Shown piece by piece: positions 6,416 through 14,366 of a stretch of DNA of 16,439 bases. The DNA is from Hippea sp. (lineage in GTDB: Bacteria > Campylobacterota_A > Desulfurellia > Desulfurellales > Hippeaceae), in the NCBI GenBank assembly GCA_015486705.1, contig WFRG01000084.1, positions 1 to 16,439 on the forward strand, in the 5' to 3' direction. Below the pieces are notes generated by a model. That model was not told the DNA's origin and made no database searches. It was given only the letters and a program-made list of their open reading frames with translations. The position numbers were made by a program, and so were the translations under genes. Each line of letters starts with the position of its first letter. Position 1 is the stretch's first letter.

Positions 6416-8308
6416 ATGAATGCATCCCTTGAATTGTTGCTTGCAACACCTTTTATAGGTGGATTGCTGGCGTTTATAGGAGGAAAAATCCATAGATGGA
6501 TAAGAAATCTTATAGCTATAGTTTTCTCTTTTGCGACTGCTTTTGAGATTATAGGTTATTACAATGTTTCAACTAAAGGCATTGTGTGGGGCAAGTTGTT
6601 TGGTTCCGATCTGATACTCCAAACCAACCCAATAACATGGCTCTTCTTATTCATTGTGACATCTGCGTCATTCTTGATTGTGTTATTTTCTATAGACGAC
6701 ATGAGAAAAGAAGAAGATGAGCTAAAATTGGATGCCTACTATATGTATCTCCTCTTTGTCGAAGGAGCAATGGTAGGTATTGTATTAGCAGGCGATTTAA
6801 TCACGTTCTTTATGTTCTGGGAGATAATGAGCTGGACTTCATATTTCCTAATTATACACGGTGGCAAGAGGTCTATGGCGGCAGGCTATAAATACATAAT
6901 CATGAGTGTTATAGGTGCTTATGCGATGTTCTTGGCAATGGCTATGTTGTATGCAAAGGCTCATAGCTTGGTTTATGCAGACGTAGCAAACGTGTTGTTG
7001 CATTCATCTCCAACATTTGTTATATGGACAGTTGTACTTTTGGCTATAGGCTTCTTTGTGAAAGCAGCCGTTATGCCCTTACATACATGGTTGCCTGACG
7101 CACACTCCGAGGCACCGTCGCCAGTATCGCCCCTTTTGTCTGGTGTTCTCATAAAAATGGGTGCATACGGTTTATTTATTGTTTTATATGGTCTTGTGTC
7201 TGTTAAATTGGCAAGCTCATTGATGCCGTCTGTGTTTTCTACACCTATTTTGCTTTACATTATTCAATGGCTTGCTGCTTTATCCATTGTGCTTGCAACG
7301 TTCTTGGCAATAATGCAGGAAGATGCAAAAAGACTTTTGGCTTACTCTTCCATATCACAAATAGGATATGTGGTTCTTGGAATTGCCACAGGTACATCTT
7401 TGGGTGTTGCAGGTGGTTTGTTCCATGCATTGAACCATGCAATTTTTAAGGGTCTTTTGTTCTTGGTTGTAGGTGCCGTTATATACAGAACGGGAACGAG
7501 GAATTTGAGTGAGCTTGGCGGGCTTATAAGAAAAATGCCGTTTAGTTTTGTTGCATTGCTTTTGGGTATCATAGCTTTGGCGGGTGTTCCTCCTTTGAAT
7601 GGATTTGTTTCAAAATGGATGATTTATGAAGCATTGCTCCAAAAGAAGGAGGTTTTCCTGTTGATAATGGCTTTTGTTGGATCAACAGGTGCGTTTTTAT
7701 ATGTATATAGGTTGGTTCATTCTATTTTCCTTGGGCAGTTACCGAAGAAATACGAGAATGTTAAGGATGTACCTATTCTAATGCAGATAGCTATATGGGT
7801 TTTAGCTCTCTTGACAATTGTTTTGGGTGTTATGCCCGGTTTGGCCATGAATGTGATAGTTAAAGGAATGGTTTTCTTTGGATTTAAACCTATTGCCTAC
7901 AATTTGTTTGGATTCCCCCAAGGTACAGCTATGGGAGCTTTGGTGACAGTCAATATTGTATCGATACTTGCTATAGCATTTGTTGCTATGTGGATTTTGT
8001 TCCTTTTGTTCCCCAAATCAAGAAAGGTTTCCCAATACGACAACTACGCTTCTGGTCAGATTGTTACCGAGGACTTGAAGTATAACTACAGCTATGGCTT
8101 CTATATGTCATTTGGTAGGGTAATAAAGCCTATCTTTAAATGGAGTATAGAAAAAGTTTATAACTACTGGGTGGAGGCTGTAAAGGTATTTGGAGATTAC
8201 TATATGAGAAGAATTTACACGGGAAATTTGGAAACGTATAACGCTTATATCGTTATAATTGTTACTTTGGCTGCCGCTTTTGTACTGTTGGGAGGTAAGG
8301 TATGGTAG
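6416..8308 (+). CDS. mbxH': Second antiporter-like subunit (MbxH', NuoL/NuoM-like)
   Basis: A 630-residue antiporter-like membrane subunit. It carries the standard charged residues: E136 in FWEIMSW, K216 in FVKAAVMPLHTWLPDAH, K247 in LIKMGAYG, K305 in DAKRLLAYSS, H341 and K345 in NHAIFKGLLFL. A C-terminal extension (about 520-630) contains a basic, aromatic stretch and a final membrane helix, reminiscent of the NuoL lateral extension. Two MrpD-like subunits in series (H and H') distinguish Mbx/MBS complexes from Mbh hydrogenases. AGGAGG (6402-6407) precedes the ATG, which begins 1 base after the upstream stop; its own end overlaps the next gene by 7 bases. Confidence 0.9.
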   Translation: MNASLELLLATPFIGGLLAFIGGKIHRWIRNLIAIVFSFATAFEIIGYYNVSTKGIVWGKLFGSDLILQTNPITWLFLFIVTSASFLIVLFSIDDMRKEEDELKLDAYYMYLLFVEGAMVGIVLAGDLITFFMFWEIMSWTSYFLIIHGGKRSMAAGYKYIIMSVIGAYAMFLAMAMLYAKAHSLVYADVANVLLHSSPTFVIWTVVLLAIGFFVKAAVMPLHTWLPDAHSEAPSPVSPLLSGVLIKMGAYGLFIVLYGLVSVKLASSLMPSVFSTPILLYIIQWLAALSIVLATFLAIMQEDAKRLLAYSSISQIGYVVLGIATGTSLGVAGGLFHALNHAIFKGLLFLVVGAVIYRTGTRNLSELGGLIRKMPFSFVALLLGIIALAGVPPLNGFVSKWMIYEALLQKKEVFLLIMAFVGSTGAFLYVYRLVHSIFLGQLPKKYENVKDVPILMQIAIWVLALLTIVLGVMPGLAMNVIVKGMVFFGFKPIAYNLFGFPQGTAMGALVTVNIVSILAIAFVAMWILFLLFPKSRKVSQYDNYASGQIVTEDLKYNYSYGFYMSFGRVIKPIFKWSIEKVYNYWVEAVKVFGDYYMRRIYTGNLETYNAYIVIIVTLAAAFVLLGGKVW

Positions 8309-9189
8309 ATAAAATCTTTTTTGCAATAATAGCGCCGATATTTGCCTTTTTAGTAGGATTGTCTTTTATGATGATTAAGCTTAAGGTGTCTGCGAGGATA
8401 GAGAGAAGGTACGGTCCCCCTATCATACAGCCTATTTACAATATATTGAAGTTACTTTTAAAGGAAGGAAATATAACACACGGTGTTATGTATAGTTTGG
8501 GGCCTGTAATAGCATTGGCTGGCTCAATTTTGACGGTTCTTTTCATACCTGTTGCAGGAGTGAAACTTTTTACTGGTTCTGGTGATTTAATAGCACTTAT
8601 GTATATGATGGTAATTGGCTCTTTGGGAATGGCTTTGGGTGCTGGTGAATCCGCTAACCCCAATGCAAGCATAGGTATATCAAGGGCGCTGACTTTAATG
8701 TTTGGTTACGATTTACCATTTGTAATAATAATCATATCTGTAGTGCTTTACTATCACACAACGAATTTGGCCGATATAGTTGCTGCTCAAGCTCATGGTC
8801 ATTGGGCTTTGTGGTCTTTGCCGCTTTCTGCCATTGTTGGATTCGTTGTGTCGTACGGTGCTTTAGGTGAACATCCATTTGATATTGTTACAGCTCCGCA
8901 TGAGGTTGCAACAGGACCTATGGTTGAATATGGTGGAAAACACCTCGGTTTTCTTGTGATAAACCATGCTTTCCACATTTACATTGAAATAGCCTTGTTT
9001 GTTGATTTGTTTTTAGGTGGTGCAACTAACATCTTATGGTTCTATGTGAAAATGTTTGTGGTGTTTTTTATAATGATGATGTTTGACGAAGTATATCCGA
9101 GGTTTAAAATAGATGACGCAGTACGTTTCTTTTGGAAATGGCCTACAGTTGTTGCATTAATTAGTCTTATCATAGTGTTGGTTAAGTAA
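8302..9189 (+). CDS. mbxM: NuoH/MbxM-like membrane anchor subunit
   Basis: A 295-residue, roughly eight-helix protein of the NuoH/HycD/EchB family. It links the peripheral redox arm to the antiporter modules. Motifs are ARIERRYGPP (31-40), GEHPFDIVTAPHEV (189-202) with E190, D194 and E201, then VEYGGKHLGF (208-217), and PRFKIDDAVRFFWKW near the C-terminus. These charged loops form the quinone-site-like channel in complex I relatives. No separate quinone specificity can be read from the sequence. Confidence 0.9.
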   Translation: MVDKIFFAIIAPIFAFLVGLSFMMIKLKVSARIERRYGPPIIQPIYNILKLLLKEGNITHGVMYSLGPVIALAGSILTVLFIPVAGVKLFTGSGDLIALMYMMVIGSLGMALGAGESANPNASIGISRALTLMFGYDLPFVIIIISVVLYYHTTNLADIVAAQAHGHWALWSLPLSAIVGFVVSYGALGEHPFDIVTAPHEVATGPMVEYGGKHLGFLVINHAFHIYIEIALFVDLFLGGATNILWFYVKMFVVFFIMMMFDEVYPRFKIDDAVRFFWKWPTVVALISLIIVLVK

Positions 9190-9202
9190 GGAGGTCAGGT
9201 TT

Positions 9203-9715
9203 ATGGATAGACTAACCGAGGAACAAGCTAAGACCATAGCAAATATGCTGAGAAAGCGTTCTCTTTGGATGATACATTACTGTACTGGATGTGGGGCGGT
9301 TGAGCTTCCTCCAACTATGACGTCAAGGTACGATATGTCGAGATTCGGTTTGGCACCTTTCGTTACTCCAAGACAATCTGATATTCTCTTGGTTACAGGT
9401 TATGTTAATATAAAAACCTTAAAGCGTATTATAACCGTGTATGAGCAGATGCTTGATCCGAAATATGTTATAGGTTTTGGTTCTTGCCCAATTAACGGTG
9501 GTGTCTACTGGGACTCCTACTCCGTCATAAAGAGGTTGGATAGATACATTCCTGTTGACTTGTATATAGCTGGATGTATGCCGAGACCAGAAGCCATAAT
9601 TACATCATTTAGGACTTTGATGGATATGATAGATCAAGGAAAAGCTGATGGATATAAACGTTACAAAAGGAACCTTGCCTACTATAAAGAGAATCAAAGG
9701 AAGGTGCTGGGATGA
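9203..9715 (+). CDS. mbxJ: NuoB/MbxJ-like subunit carrying the terminal [4Fe-4S] cluster
   Basis: A 170-residue soluble subunit of the NuoB/small-hydrogenase family. The N2-type cluster ligands are C27 and C30 in YCTGCGAVE, C95 in GSCPINGG, and C125 in AGCMPRPE; the Cys-x-x-Cys spacing matches group 4 hydrogenase/Mbx types, unlike the adjacent Cys pair of true NuoB. It passes electrons to the site at the J-L interface. GGAGG lies 8 bases upstream of the ATG; the stop overlaps the next start. Confidence 0.9.
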   Translation: MDRLTEEQAKTIANMLRKRSLWMIHYCTGCGAVELPPTMTSRYDMSRFGLAPFVTPRQSDILLVTGYVNIKTLKRIITVYEQMLDPKYVIGFGSCPINGGVYWDSYSVIKRLDRYIPVDLYIAGCMPRPEAIITSFRTLMDMIDQGKADGYKRYKRNLAYYKENQRKVLG

Positions 9716-10197
9716 TGGATTTGGTGGAGAGGATTAAGGGAATAGATGGAGTTGAGGTTACAGTTCAAAGACACAATAGGGTATTTGTGGATGTTGATAA
9801 GGATAGGGTTATAGATACGTTGTATTACATGAAGAATGTTTTAAATATCACGCAATTGTCCTTCATGAATGTTGTAGATAGAATAAATGAGGGAAAGTTT
9901 GAGATATTTTATGTGCTCTACGAGAGGGAAGAGAAAATCAATGTAATTGTTAGAGTCTGGATTGATAGGGATAATCCTGTAATTGATACTGCGGATAAGA
10001 TTTATCCACCTGCACACAATTGGGAAAGGGAAGTTGCAGAGATGTTTGGTATTAAGGTTGAAGGCAATGAGGATGCAGGAAAGCCATTTATCTTGGAAAA
10101 CTGGAAGGATATGCCTCCGATGAGGAAAGACTTCGATTCAGTAAAGTATTGTAATGAACATTACGTATTCAGACACTCGGAGGATGAAAATGAGTAG
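9712..10197 (+). CDS. mbxK: NuoC/MbxK-like subunit
   Basis: A 161-residue NuoC/30-kDa family protein, a structural subunit of the peripheral arm that packs against J and L. The signature WEREVAEMFGI is at 104-114, followed by P-P-M-R-K-D-F at 135-141. Two adjacent ATG codons (9712 and 9715) are both usable; the first gives the ATGA overlap with mbxJ. K and L are separate genes, as in archaeal Mbx. It overlaps mbxL by 8 bases. Confidence 0.88.
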   Translation: MMDLVERIKGIDGVEVTVQRHNRVFVDVDKDRVIDTLYYMKNVLNITQLSFMNVVDRINEGKFEIFYVLYEREEKINVIVRVWIDRDNPVIDTADKIYPPAHNWEREVAEMFGIKVEGNEDAGKPFILENWKDMPPMRKDFDSVKYCNEHYVFRHSEDENE

Positions 10198-11293
10198 AAC
10201 TTATGAACTATTTATAGGTCCAAACCACCCTGGAATTCCGGGTAACTTTTCTGTTAAGCTTGAGTTAGAGGGCGATACTGTTGTGTCAGCCAAGGGAGAT
10301 CCAGGGTACTTGCATAGAGCCTTTGAAAAGTCAATGGAGAATAGGTACTACATACAAAATTTGGCGTTGATACCTCGTATCTGCGTTCCTGAGCCAGATA
10401 TTAACGAAGCAGCCTACGCTATGGCTGTTGAGGATTTGATGGGTGTTGAGATACCGGAGAGAGCTAAATATTTAAGAACTATAGTTCTTGAGATGGCAAG
10501 AATTGCAGCCTATCTTTTTTGGATGGGTGGTTTTGCTGCAACATTAGGTCTTTACACGCTTTCGCAATGGAGTGTTGGTGATAGGGATTACGCCTTGGAT
10601 TTGTTTGCTGAGATCTGTGGAGTTAGGGTTTATCACATGTACATTTGGCCCGGTGGAGTTAGGAGGGATACACCACCTGGTTGGGAAGATGAAGTTCTTT
10701 CGTATGTTAGATATTTAAGGGATAAATTGATTGATTACGACAATATATTTTTCAAAAACATAATGTTCAAACAGAGAACAAGAGGAGTTGCTGTAATTTC
10801 TAAAGAGCAAGCCATTGAGTGGTGTGCAACAGGACCTGTTCTAAAGGCTACAGGTGTTGCACAAGATGTAAGAAAGGATGACCCTTATGCTGCTTATGAG
10901 TATATAGATTTTGAAGTACCTACATTGACAGATGGCGACTCATGGGCAAGGGCAATGATAAGGAGATGGGAGTTTGAAAATAGTTTGAACATTATAGAGC
11001 AGGCTATAAAGAAGATGCCTAAGAAGGGTCCAGTATGGGAAAAAATGCCTAACCCGCTTAAATGGCGTGTTCCGGCAGGTGAAGCTTATGCAAAGGTGGA
11101 ATCTGCAAGGGGTGAGCATGGATTCTATATGGTGAGTGATGGTACAGGTAGACCGTATAGGGTAACTATTAGGGGAGCTTCTCATGTGCATATGTTTACA
11201 ATAGCTGAAAGGCTACTTGTAGGTCAAAGGCTCGCAGATGTTTCTCACATTTTAGTAAGCTTGGACGTTTGTCCTCCTGAATTTGATAGGTAA
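10190..11293 (+). CDS. mbxL: NuoD/NiFe-hydrogenase-large-subunit-like protein lacking a full NiFe site (MbxL)
   Basis: A 367-residue subunit homologous to NuoD and to group 4 NiFe large subunits. The ATG at 10190 is chosen because GGAGG (10179-10183) lies 6 bases upstream; in-frame ATGs at 10154 and 10184 are poorly placed. Family motifs are GPNHPGIPG (10-18) and YLHRAFEK (40-47). The positions that bind NiFe in hydrogenases are C65-V-P-E68 (in RICVPEPDINE) and C361-P-P-E364 (in DVCPPEFDR), so the second Cys of each CxxC pair is Glu. The protein ends at R367 with no cleavable tail. This argues against hydrogenase activity and fits Mbx/MBS, where electrons reach sulfane sulfur by another route. 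The true acceptor here is unknown. Confidence 0.88.
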   Translation: MSRTYELFIGPNHPGIPGNFSVKLELEGDTVVSAKGDPGYLHRAFEKSMENRYYIQNLALIPRICVPEPDINEAAYAMAVEDLMGVEIPERAKYLRTIVLEMARIAAYLFWMGGFAATLGLYTLSQWSVGDRDYALDLFAEICGVRVYHMYIWPGGVRRDTPPGWEDEVLSYVRYLRDKLIDYDNIFFKNIMFKQRTRGVAVISKEQAIEWCATGPVLKATGVAQDVRKDDPYAAYEYIDFEVPTLTDGDSWARAMIRRWEFENSLNIIEQAIKKMPKKGPVWEKMPNPLKWRVPAGEAYAKVESARGEHGFYMVSDGTGRPYRVTIRGASHVHMFTIAERLLVGQRLADVSHILVSLDVCPPEFDR

Positions 11294-11304
11294 GGGGTGA
11301 TATT

Positions 11305-13122
11305 ATGAATATAAAAGAATATGAGAATGGAAGTTTTCTAAAGCCGCTTTCATCTATAAAGTATCTGTTTAAAAAGCCTCATACCTTAAGGTATCCGTAT
11401 GAGGAAAAACCTGTTCCGGATAGATTTAGAGGTTTACATATAAATGACGTTGACAAGTGTATTGGTTGCGGAAACTGTAGAGATATATGTCCGTGTGCAG
11501 CCATTACAATGGTTGATCCGTCAAATATACACCCTATCGATAAAAATAAGGTTGGTGCAAATCCTGTTAGACCAAAGATAGATTATGGCAGATGCTCTTT
11601 CTGCGCCTTGTGTGTTGAAATGTGTCCAACGGGCTCTTTAAAGATGTCCAAGGATTTAATCTATGTTTCTCCTGATGCAGATGCATTCAATTGGGTTCCG
11701 TTAGCAGAGCAGGAAAGGGAGATAGGATATACGCAAAGCGACGAGATTACACCTCTAATGCTTGAACCCGAGAAGATGGAAGAGTTAGAGCCCGATGTCA
11801 GAAAGAAGACTTTCGAAGAAATTGTAAAGGGCTTTACAAGGGAACAGGCATTGAAAGAGGCTATGCGTTGCTTGGGATGCGGTATATGTATGCAGGGATG
11901 CCCAGCCCACATGAAAATTCCTGAGTACATACAGGCCATATTTGATGAGGATAACAAGAAATCCGTTAAATATATGCTTGAGGACAATGTACTACCTGGT
12001 ATATGTGGTAGGATTTGTACTCATAGATGCCAAGATGCCTGCGTTTACAACTACAGAGGCGAGCCTGTTTTGATTATGTGGCTGAAGAGATATGCTACTG
12101 ACCAGTTAGAGAGCTACAAGGATGTTGAAATAGAAAAGATGCCGCCAACGGGTAAGAAAGTTGCAATAATAGGTGGAGGTCCAAGTGGTTTGTCATGTGC
12201 ATACCATCTGACCACTATGGGTCACTCTGTGACAATATTTGAGAAGGGGCAAAGGGCAGGTGGTGCCTTAGCAAGCGGCATACCAATGTACAGGCTTCCT
12301 ATTTATGAGTTGGATAAAGAGATTAAACACATAGAGGATATGGGTGTAGAGATAAGGCTTAATACAGAAGCTGGCAAGGATATTTCATTTGAGGAGCTAT
12401 TAGAAAATTATGATGCTGTCTATATAGGCGTTGGTTTATCTTTCGGCCGTTACATAAATCTTAAGGGAGAAGAGCACCAAGATGTAATACAGGCTATAAA
12501 ATTCTTGAGGCAGGTTAAAATTGAGGGCAGAAGAGAAATTTCGAAGAGGGTTATCGTCATAGGTGGTGGTAACGTTGCTATGGACGTAGCAAGAACTGTT
12601 GTTAGGTTGCAGCAGATGGCTTATGGCGGTGAAGGAACGATGGTACAGATGGTAAGTTTGGAAGATTGGGATATAATGCCTGCTTCAAAGGAAGAGATAG
12701 ATGGTGCGCTCGAAGAAGGAGTAATATTCAATCCAGGTTGGGGTCCAAATCAAGTATTACTGGATGAAAACGGAAAAATTAGAGGACTTGAGGTAAAGAA
12801 GGTTAAATACGTATTTGATGAAAACCATAGGTTTAATCCAGCTTTCTATGAAGACCAGAAGAAAGTGCTCGAGGGTGACTACATTGTTGAGGCTGTGGGT
12901 CAGATGTACGATTTGTCCTTCGTACCAAAAGAATTGCTTGATAAATTAGAATTTACTCCAAGAAGAAAGATTAAGATTGATGAATACGGAGAGACAACCA
13001 TTCCTGGAGTATTCGCAGGTGGAGACCTTGTTGAAACATCGAGAGGAGATGCAATATCTGCTATAGCTAACGGTCATAGGGCTGCTATTGGTATTGATAG
13101 ATACCTGAGAACAAAGAAATAG
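11305..13122 (+). CDS. mbxN: MbxN/NuoI-like ferredoxin domain fused to a GltD/NfnL-like FAD/NAD(P) oxidoreductase
   Basis: A 605-residue fusion. The N-terminal part (about 1-135) is NuoI/MbxN-like with two [4Fe-4S] motifs: C52, C55, C58, C62-P and C97, C100, C103, C107-P. The rest matches the GltD/NfnL family: a cysteine-rich helical domain with C189, C192, C195, C199-P and C234, C238, C242, C246; an FAD-binding IGGGPSGL (289-296); an NAD(P)-binding IGGGNVAMDVART (419-431); and an FAD-contacting GVFAGGDL (568-575). It would connect NAD(P)H to the iron-sulfur chain of the complex. The stretch after the second Rossmann motif reads SLEDWDIMPA (451-460), where NADPH-specific relatives usually show an Arg-rich YRR-type segment, hinting at NADH. 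No NfnS partner gene is present, so NfnAB-style bifurcation is not supported here. AGGGGTGAT serves as ribosome site. Confidence 0.88.
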   Translation: MNIKEYENGSFLKPLSSIKYLFKKPHTLRYPYEEKPVPDRFRGLHINDVDKCIGCGNCRDICPCAAITMVDPSNIHPIDKNKVGANPVRPKIDYGRCSFCALCVEMCPTGSLKMSKDLIYVSPDADAFNWVPLAEQEREIGYTQSDEITPLMLEPEKMEELEPDVRKKTFEEIVKGFTREQALKEAMRCLGCGICMQGCPAHMKIPEYIQAIFDEDNKKSVKYMLEDNVLPGICGRICTHRCQDACVYNYRGEPVLIMWLKRYATDQLESYKDVEIEKMPPTGKKVAIIGGGPSGLSCAYHLTTMGHSVTIFEKGQRAGGALASGIPMYRLPIYELDKEIKHIEDMGVEIRLNTEAGKDISFEELLENYDAVYIGVGLSFGRYINLKGEEHQDVIQAIKFLRQVKIEGRREISKRVIVIGGGNVAMDVARTVVRLQQMAYGGEGTMVQMVSLEDWDIMPASKEEIDGALEEGVIFNPGWGPNQVLLDENGKIRGLEVKKVKYVFDENHRFNPAFYEDQKKVLEGDYIVEAVGQMYDLSFVPKELLDKLEFTPRRKIKIDEYGETTIPGVFAGGDLVETSRGDAISAIANGHRAAIGIDRYLRTKK

Positions 13123-13130
13123 GGGGAATC

Positions 13131-13670
13131 ATGGAATTAAGAGATAAAATATACTTTGGAGAGCCTATAAGGGACCGTTTTTATAATGGTTATTCTGAGA
13201 ATGAAACGGTTATTGTGAAGTACGATAATAAGACAGGCAGTTTTACAATAAGGAATTTGTTTAAATTAGTAAAACCCGCAGAGAGGTTAGCGGCAAAGGC
13301 TGAGGATATTTGGCTAAAGGATATAAATGAGGATTTTCAAGTTTATAGTAAAAATGGATTTGAAAGGGTTTTGGAAATAATTAGAAGAGTGTCTTACGAG
13401 CCTTTGCTTGTTGTTAAAACAGAGACTAAGCAGACTGTAGTTACAATATCACATCAAATTCCCATAAAACGCGGTGGAGAAGAGATGCTCTTGAGAGCCG
13501 ATGAACTAAAAGTTGGCGATGTAGTTCTCGTTCTAATGGATGATAATAATACAAAAGAAGAGCAAATTAAAAGCATAGAAGAAAATAAAAAGAAGTTTCT
13601 ATCTGTTTATGGTTTGGTTACAGAATCTGGAGGAGCTTTTATAAGCGGAATATTTCAAAAAAGCTATTGA
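13131..13670 (+). CDS. Stand-alone degenerate Hint-fold (intein/Hedgehog-type) protein at the end of the mbx operon
   Basis: A 179-residue, cysteine-free protein I read as a complete Hint fold without an endonuclease. Residues 20-45 match intein block A (ETVIVKYDNKTGSFTIRNLF). Residues 70-112 match the region into block B: VYSKNGFERVLEIIRR, then VVKTETKQ and VVTISHQIPIK with the T105-x-x-H108 pair. ADELKVGDVVLV (123-134) follows. A charged linker (137-156) occupies the usual endonuclease insertion point. Residues 158-174 match block F (SVYGLVTESGGAFISGI). The splicing residues are absent: the Cys1 position falls at Tyr21 (or Ser22), the penultimate His is Lys177, the terminal Asn is Ser178, and one residue (Tyr179) follows. 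Self-splicing is therefore unlikely. It starts 8 bases after mbxN with AGGGGGAA as ribosome site and precedes the operon terminator. Function is unknown; an assembly or accessory role is inferred. Confidence 0.7.
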   Translation: MELRDKIYFGEPIRDRFYNGYSENETVIVKYDNKTGSFTIRNLFKLVKPAERLAAKAEDIWLKDINEDFQVYSKNGFERVLEIIRRVSYEPLLVVKTETKQTVVTISHQIPIKRGGEEMLLRADELKVGDVVLVLMDDNNTKEEQIKSIEENKKKFLSVYGLVTESGGAFISGIFQKSY

Positions 13671-13694
13671 TTTAGCTCTTTGAAAATTAAAGAT

Positions 13695-13732
13695 AAGCCC
13701 CCTTAATTTGTTGGTGAATAGGGGGCTTTTTT
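13695..13732 (+). terminator. Intrinsic terminator of the mbx operon
   Basis: AAGCCCCC (13695-13702) pairs perfectly with GGGGGCTT (13721-13728) across an 18-base loop and is followed by a T run. It lies 24 bases after the Hint gene, placing that gene inside the operon. Confidence 0.85.
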
Positions 13733-13745
13733 ATTTGGGTGAATT

Positions 13746-14366
13746 ATGGTTAAAAGGTTTGCTGTTGGTGGGTTATTAACTAATTGCTATGTTTACGTCG
13801 ATGAGAAAACCAACGAGACGATGATAATAGACCCAGCTGAAAATGATAGCTCTATAGATTCTTTTATTGACTCAAATAGTTTGAGTGTTGTTGTAATAGT
13901 AGACACGCACTGTCATTTTGATCACGTGGGAGCAAATGCTTATTTTAAAGAAAAATATAATGCTCCACTCGCAATTGGTTATTATGATGTCAGTTGTTTA
14001 AAAATGGCACATTTAGAAGCCAGAGTTTTTGGGGTATATATTAAGGAATCACCAAAACCGGATATTGTCCTTAATGATGACGATGTAATAAATGTTGGCA
14101 ATTCAAAATTTACTGTAATTCACACGCCAGGACATACACCTGGGTCTATTTGTTTGTATGAACCAAAGAAAAAGATTTTATTTAGCGGAGACACGCTGTT
14201 TTTTGAATCCGTTGGTAGGTGGGATTTACAGGGTGGTGATTATGCGGCATTAATGGAAAGTTTAAGAAAGCTTTTAAGCCTACCTGATGACACCTCTATT
14301 TTTCCCGGCCACGGTGAGCTGACAACGATTGGTCACGAAAAGAAGTATAATCCTTTTGTTAAATAA
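13746..14366 (+). CDS. Metallo-beta-lactamase-fold hydrolase, glyoxalase II-like
   Basis: A 206-residue cytoplasmic hydrolase with a full dinuclear metal site: THCHFDH (54-60, giving H55, H57, D59, H60), H130 in HTPGHTPGS, D149 in SGDTLF, and H189 in PGHGELT. GRWD (157-160) and the C-terminal HEKKYNP are typical of small hydroxyacylglutathione-hydrolase-like bacterial proteins. It is shorter than classical GloB (about 250 residues) and lacks its C-terminal substrate helix domain, so glutathione-thioester hydrolysis is only one possibility. Persulfide-type activity cannot be excluded. It starts 14 bases after the mbx terminator. The ribosome site is weak (GGGTGA, 13737-13742) and I see no convincing promoter, so it may depend on read-through. 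Confidence 0.85.
   Translation: MVKRFAVGGLLTNCYVYVDEKTNETMIIDPAENDSSIDSFIDSNSLSVVVIVDTHCHFDHVGANAYFKEKYNAPLAIGYYDVSCLKMAHLEARVFGVYIKESPKPDIVLNDDDVINVGNSKFTVIHTPGHTPGSICLYEPKKKILFSGDTLFFESVGRWDLQGGDYAALMESLRKLLSLPDDTSIFPGHGELTTIGHEKKYNPFVK

Noticed and set aside
10154..10189. ATG at 10154 or 10184 as the mbxL start
   Set aside because: No ribosome site precedes 10154, and GGAGG directly abuts 10184; 10190 has a 6-base spacing and starts at the conserved N-terminus.
2536..13122. The operon as a NiFe hydrogenase (Mbh/Ech/Hyc)
   Set aside because: MbxL lacks two of the four NiFe cysteines and the cleavable tail, no hyp or maturation peptidase genes are present, and two H-type subunits favour Mbx/MBS.
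11305..13670. The Hint-like gene could be an intein split off from or inserted in mbxN
   Set aside because: The mbxN product is complete to its expected GltD/NfnL-type C-terminus, has its own stop, and the Hint gene has its own ribosome site and ATG. No C-terminal extein follows the Hint domain.
13680..13709. Possible promoter TTGAAA with TAATTT ahead of the metallo-beta-lactamase gene
   Set aside because: The -10 match is poor and it overlaps the operon terminator stem, so I do not list it as a feature.
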